This document shows positions 60,569 through 64,000 of a stretch of DNA of 64,000 nt, one piece after another. Made by a program: the position numbers and the translations under genes. The notes beneath the pieces are model-generated. The model made no database searches. It was not told the DNA's origin and was given only the letters and a program-made list of their open reading frames with translations. Within the stretch, counting starts at the first letter, position 1. Each line of letters begins with the position of its first letter. The stretch lies in NCBI RefSeq assembly GCF_913774285.1, contig NZ_CAJYHX010000008.1, positions 248,001 to 312,000 of the forward strand. The letters run 5' to 3'. This DNA is from an uncultured Sphingomonas sp. (GTDB lineage: Bacteria; Pseudomonadota; Alphaproteobacteria; Sphingomonadales; Sphingomonadaceae).

Positions 60569-63010
60569 TCAGTAATGGATGCGAAAGTCGATGCCGACCC
60601 GTCGCGGGGTCAGCACCGATCGCGCATAATAGCGCTCGACCACGCCGGTGCGCGTCTGGTTGAACGAGCTGATGTCGTTGCTGATCGAGGTATAGGCATA
60701 TTTGTCGAAGATGTTGTCGGCGAACAGGCTCACCTCGTAGGTCTTGTCACGATAGGTGACCGAGGCGCGGTGGGTCATATAGTCGGGGATCGCCTCGCCG
60801 AAGCCGCGCAGACCGACGCGCGAATAGATGTCACCGGTATAGGTCGCCGCCCAGGTCGCCTCGATCTCGCCGCCATGCGGCAGCGGCTGGGTGTAGATCA
60901 GCTGCGCACTGCCCGAATGCTTGGCCGAGCCGGGCAGGCGATCGCCGTTCTTGGCATCGTAGCGGACGCCCTGGCTGACCACGAGATCGGGGAAGTCCTC
61001 GCTCAGATGGGCGTCGACATAGGCATAGGTGCCCTGCAGGGTGAGCCGCGGCACGATCTTGAACGAGCCCGAGAACTCCACGCCCTTGGAGACCGCCGCG
61101 CCGGCATTGGTGGTGATGCCCACCGCGCCGTTGACCGTCTGGCTGGGCACCTGCACGTCGTCCCACTTCACCCGGAACGCGTCGAGGGTGAACTGGAGGC
61201 GCTTGTCGAACAGCGAGGCGCGCACGCCGACCTCGATGTTGCGCGTCTTGTCGGGCTTGTAGGCGAGCTCGTTGGGCAGCGCGCAGACATTCTGCCCCGC
61301 CGGCAGCGGGATCACGCAGGGCGCGACCCGGTTGACGCCACCGATCCGGTAGCCGGTGCTGTAGGTCGCATAGGCGAGCAGGTCGGGGCTGAACTTGTAC
61401 GAGGTGTTGGCCTTCCACACGAAGCCGTCGTCGCCGGTGCTGCCCGAGCGGACGCGGCTCGGCGCGAACTGGATCAGCGGATAGGGCGTGCGGGTGAGGC
61501 CCCCGCCGAACAGCGGCGTGTCGGTGCCGCCGGTCGCGGTCGCGTCATACTTGAAATAGCGCAGGCCGCCGGTGACCTGCCAGGCCGAGGTCGCGTGCAG
61601 CGTCGCCTCGCCATAGACCGCCTTCTCCACCGTCTTGGTATCGACGAAGGAGATGTACTCTAGGTCGTCGGGCCGGTTGATTCCCGCGAAGGCGGCGAAG
61701 CCCGGCGTATATTCCTGGCGGTCGCTGGCATATTTCAGCCGGTTGTAGAAGCCGCCGATCACCCAGTTCACCGGCCCGCCATGCGACGAGACCAGGCGGA
61801 CCTCCTGGTTCAGCTGCTTGTACTTGCGATGGTTGTTGGCGAAAGACGAGAAGGCGGGGAACGCCTCATAGCCATAGTTCAGGTCGAGCAGCAGGTCGGT
61901 ATTGTCGTCGACATTCTCGATCTTCTGTTCGGTATAGGCGGTGGTGCTGACCAAGTTCACCACGTTGAACAGGTTGATGTTGAGCTCGGCCGAGAACAGG
62001 TCCGCCGAGCGGTGGAACGGCTCGAGATAGCGCCACGGGCCGACGTAATTCCCCGTGCCGAGCACGCCCGCCCCGTTCGCCTGGCGGCCGTTGGTCTTGG
62101 TATCCTGGTGCGCGTAGGTGAGGAACGCCTTCACGTTGGGATTGTATTCGAGCAGCAGCGTGTTGCGCGTGGTGAAGGTGTGCTCGAAATTGACGTCGGC
62201 GGCGCGCTTGTAGTTCTGGGCATAGTCGGCGCGGGTGCCGAGCGACGCATCGGCGGCGCTGGTGCCGCGCACCGGTTGCGGATCGGAAATGCCGGGCTTC
62301 TGCAGCAGATAGTCGTAATCGATGAAGCCCGGATTGTCGTAATAGCCGACGACCGAGCGCAGTGCGACATGGTCGGCGATCAGCGGCAGATTGACGGTCA
62401 CGTCGCCGATCCGGCCGAAGTCGTCGCTGTGCGACTGGGCATAGCCGCGGCCGTGCAGGTCGACCGAGAAGCGGCTCGTATTTGGGCGGTTGGGGATGTA
62501 GCGCACCGCGCCTGCCAGCGTGCCGAGGCCGTACAGCGTGCCCTGCGGCCCGAGCAGCGTCTCGACCCGCTCGATGTCGATCAGCTTGAAGTCGAGGTAC
62601 AGCGGCACTTCGCCGAGATAGATGCCCACCGAGTCATTGGCGTTGGCGCCCGTCGCGCTGGTGTCGCCCGAGGAGAGGCCGCGCAGGATGACGTTGCCCG
62701 AACTGGCAGGGCCGGTATCGACGATGGTGACGCCGGGGGTGAAGGCGGCGAGCCCGCGGATATCGTCGACGCGCTGGCGCTGCAGCGTTTCCTGCGACAC
62801 TGCGCTGATGTTGATGGGGGCGTCCTGCAGCGTCACGCTGCGGCGGCTGCCGGTGACGACGATTTCGTTGCCGCTGCCGCCCCCCTGGTCGTCGCTTTGC
62901 TGGACCGACGCGGTGCCGGCGCCTTCGGTCTGCGCCGCCGCGCGGGTCGCACCGAAGCTTGCGAGAACGGTTGCACCCAACAGCGCCGCGCGGGAAATCG
63001 ATCGTGCCAC
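60569..63010 (-). CDS. TonB-dependent outer-membrane receptor
   Basis: An 813-residue receptor. Signal peptide ends ATRAAAQ; the TonB-box region NEIVVTGSRRSVTLQDAPIN precedes the plug (VDDIRGLAAFTPGVTIVDTG, IERVETLLGPQGTLYGLGTL), and the barrel ends VGIDFRIHY, all typical. The GSRR...LQDAPINISAVS type belongs to the large sphingomonad group for organic compounds. The ligand is unknown; the ferredoxin gene downstream hints at an aromatic or terpenoid/steroid substrate, but weakly. Confidence 0.93.
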   Translation of the reverse strand: MARSISRAALLGATVLASFGATRAAAQTEGAGTASVQQSDDQGGGSGNEIVVTGSRRSVTLQDAPINISAVSQETLQRQRVDDIRGLAAFTPGVTIVDTGPASSGNVILRGLSSGDTSATGANANDSVGIYLGEVPLYLDFKLIDIERVETLLGPQGTLYGLGTLAGAVRYIPNRPNTSRFSVDLHGRGYAQSHSDDFGRIGDVTVNLPLIADHVALRSVVGYYDNPGFIDYDYLLQKPGISDPQPVRGTSAADASLGTRADYAQNYKRAADVNFEHTFTTRNTLLLEYNPNVKAFLTYAHQDTKTNGRQANGAGVLGTGNYVGPWRYLEPFHRSADLFSAELNINLFNVVNLVSTTAYTEQKIENVDDNTDLLLDLNYGYEAFPAFSSFANNHRKYKQLNQEVRLVSSHGGPVNWVIGGFYNRLKYASDRQEYTPGFAAFAGINRPDDLEYISFVDTKTVEKAVYGEATLHATSAWQVTGGLRYFKYDATATGGTDTPLFGGGLTRTPYPLIQFAPSRVRSGSTGDDGFVWKANTSYKFSPDLLAYATYSTGYRIGGVNRVAPCVIPLPAGQNVCALPNELAYKPDKTRNIEVGVRASLFDKRLQFTLDAFRVKWDDVQVPSQTVNGAVGITTNAGAAVSKGVEFSGSFKIVPRLTLQGTYAYVDAHLSEDFPDLVVSQGVRYDAKNGDRLPGSAKHSGSAQLIYTQPLPHGGEIEATWAATYTGDIYSRVGLRGFGEAIPDYMTHRASVTYRDKTYEVSLFADNIFDKYAYTSISNDISSFNQTRTGVVERYYARSVLTPRRVGIDFRIHY

Positions 63011-63180
63011 CCTAGCCCCCTTTTTCTGCTTTGGTCCCTGGCCGCCACCTGTGCGGCTGGCTTGTGGGCTGCAGACTTTGGGGAAACGGCATGCGCCGCC
63101 ATGGGGCGTTTGACGTACCGCAGCGCAGCAATCCCGGAGGGGGACCGCTGCAGGGACGGGCCGGAAGGGGTGCGGCTAGC

Positions 63181-63519
63181 CTATTCTTCGACCAGCTTCA
63201 TCAGCCGGCGCTCGACCGGGGCCAGCACCGGGCCAAGCTCATGCCCGCGCTTGAGCACCGCCCCGCTCTCGTTGACCAGCGCCCACATCCCCTGGCGGTT
63301 GCGCAGGGACGGCCGCTTCTCGATGCGATATTCCGGCCGCTCGGCGGCGCGGCGGAAGGCGGCGAAGGCGGCAAAGTCCTTCTCGAACTGCATCGCATAG
63401 TCGCGCCAGTGCCCGGCAGCGACCATCCGGCCGTAGAGATCGAGGATCCGGTTGAGTTCGAGGCGATCGAAGCCGACCTGCTCGGCGCGCGCAAGGGGAA
63501 GCGGGGTAACGGTTCCCAT
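63181..63519 (-). CDS. DUF2794 conserved alphaproteobacterial protein
   Basis: A 112-residue cytoplasmic protein: RLELNRILDLYGRMVAAGHW, RDYAMQFEKDFAAFAAFRRA, RPEYRIEKRPSLRNRQGMWA and NESGAVLKRGHEL are the conserved DUF2794 blocks. No function has been established for the family. Its ATG overlaps the cysE stop by one base, so the two genes are translated together; a link to cysteine synthesis or just shared expression cannot be told apart here. Confidence 0.85.
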   Translation of the reverse strand: MGTVTPLPLARAEQVGFDRLELNRILDLYGRMVAAGHWRDYAMQFEKDFAAFAAFRRAAERPEYRIEKRPSLRNRQGMWALVNESGAVLKRGHELGPVLAPVERRLMKLVEE

Positions 63520-64000
63520 CAGGCCCGGTCGCGCCGTTCGGCCTCGGCCTCGCGCTCGGCGATCATCGCGTCGAGCCGCTTGCGCAGCGTGTCCAGCTCG
63601 CAGCGCATCAGCTCTAGCTTCTGGCTGGAAGGATCGAACACGTCGCTGCACGGCGTGCCATAGGGCACGAAATCCTTCTGCCAGGTCACCGCCTCGACCA
63701 AGGTCGGCTTGGCCGGGATGCCCACCATCACCGCGCCGGGCGCGACGTCCTTGGTGACGACCGCATTGGCGCCGATCCGCGCGCGCTCGCCGACCGTGAT
63801 CGGGCCCAGCACCTGCGCGCCGGAGCCGATGATCACGCCGTCGAGCAAGGTGGGGTGACGCTTGCCGCCCACGCCATTGTCCGGGCTGGTGCCGCCCAGC
63901 GTCACGCACTGGTAGATGGTGACGTTGTCGCCGATGGTCGCGGTCTCGCCGATCACGACGAAGCCGTGGTCGATGAAGAAATTATGGCCGATCGTCGCAC
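63519..64000 (-). CDS. cysE: Serine O-acetyltransferase, 5' end missing (runs off window)
   Basis: The C-terminal 160 codons of a left-handed beta-helix acetyltransferase that makes O-acetylserine for cysteine synthesis. The window edge cuts the gene; the first visible residues are [20 protein letters not shown], containing the catalytic His in IDHG, followed by [30 protein letters not shown] and [10 protein letters not shown]. The C-terminal tail (about 60 residues, coiled-coil-like [20 protein letters not shown]) is longer than in E. coli CysE and resembles the EpsC type. Confidence 0.92.
   Translation of the reverse strand, partial: ATIGHNFFIDHGFVVIGETATIGDNVTIYQCVTLGGTSPDNGVGGKRHPTLLDGVIIGSGAQVLGPITVGERARIGANAVVTKDVAPGAVMVGIPAKPTLVEAVTWQKDFVPYGTPCSDVFDPSSQKLELMRCELDTLRKRLDAMIAEREAEAERRDRA

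Noticed and set aside
1..64000. tRNA, rRNA, riboswitch or prophage/insertion sequence
   Set aside because: No cloverleaf, rRNA-like stretch, transposase or phage gene was recognised by reading; a dedicated covariance-model scan was not possible.

Overview
This is a gene-dense, GC-rich alphaproteobacterial chromosome segment, most likely from a sphingomonad (Sphingomonas or a close relative). The evidence is four large TonB-dependent outer-membrane receptors, sphingomonad-style GC-rich palindromic repeats, a DUF2794 gene next to cysE, a bacteriophytochrome with an HWE kinase, and a Pho/Pst operon framed by phoR and phoB. I see no rRNA, tRNA, CRISPR array, insertion sequence or prophage, so the segment reads as chromosomal core plus accessory uptake and degradation loci.

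Layout. 1-3.7 kb: plant polysaccharide use (start of a GH9-type enzyme, a GH67 alpha-glucuronidase and a divergent GH10 xylanase, with a LacI-type operator candidate between the divergent genes). 3.7-5.9 kb: a P-loop kinase-like protein, an ArsR regulator with two cysteines placed as in thiol/persulfide sensors, and a divergent AlkB-like dioxygenase. 6-8.6 kb: a TonB receptor. 8.9-12.2 kb: a three-module GH18/NodB/GT2 envelope polysaccharide protein. 12.3-14 kb: hemN and a small conserved gene. 14.1-17 kb: a second TonB receptor. 17.3-21.1 kb: a paoABC periplasmic aldehyde oxidoreductase. 21.3-27.7 kb: a CLC antiporter, an overlapping otsB-GH15-otsA trehalose operon and an MscS channel, which together form an osmotic-stress block. 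27.9-34.5 kb: cytochrome bd oxidase cydA-cydB-cydX with divergent cydDC for its assembly. 34.5-36.9 kb: a His/Cys small secreted protein and a ZnuD-like receptor, probably for zinc. 37.1-39.6 kb: an HprK-like kinase/PqqD-like/nucleotidyltransferase cluster with a small Tat-exported protein. 39.7-46.9 kb: phoR-pstSCAB-phoU-phoB. 47-49.8 kb: a proline-rich secreted protein, an SDR and a membrane protein. 49.8-52.9 kb: bphO-bphP red-light photoreceptor operon. 53-55.4 kb: purB, an EF-hand protein and a bacterial PH-domain protein. 55.6-60.1 kb: an unrecognised three-gene operon (HExxH metallopeptidase-like, ComEC-like metallo-beta-lactamase fold, unknown 260-residue protein). 60.1-64 kb: ferredoxin, a fourth TonB receptor, DUF2794 and the start-less end of cysE.

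Most novel candidates: the three-gene metallopeptidase/MBL/unknown operon; the HprK/PqqD/nucleotidyltransferase cluster with its nearby exported protein as a possible substrate; and a GC-rich dispersed repeat inserted in frame in the ATPase domain of CydD, with a near-identical copy lying between genes at 47.5 kb. Functional assignments come from motif recognition by eye; no database search was run.
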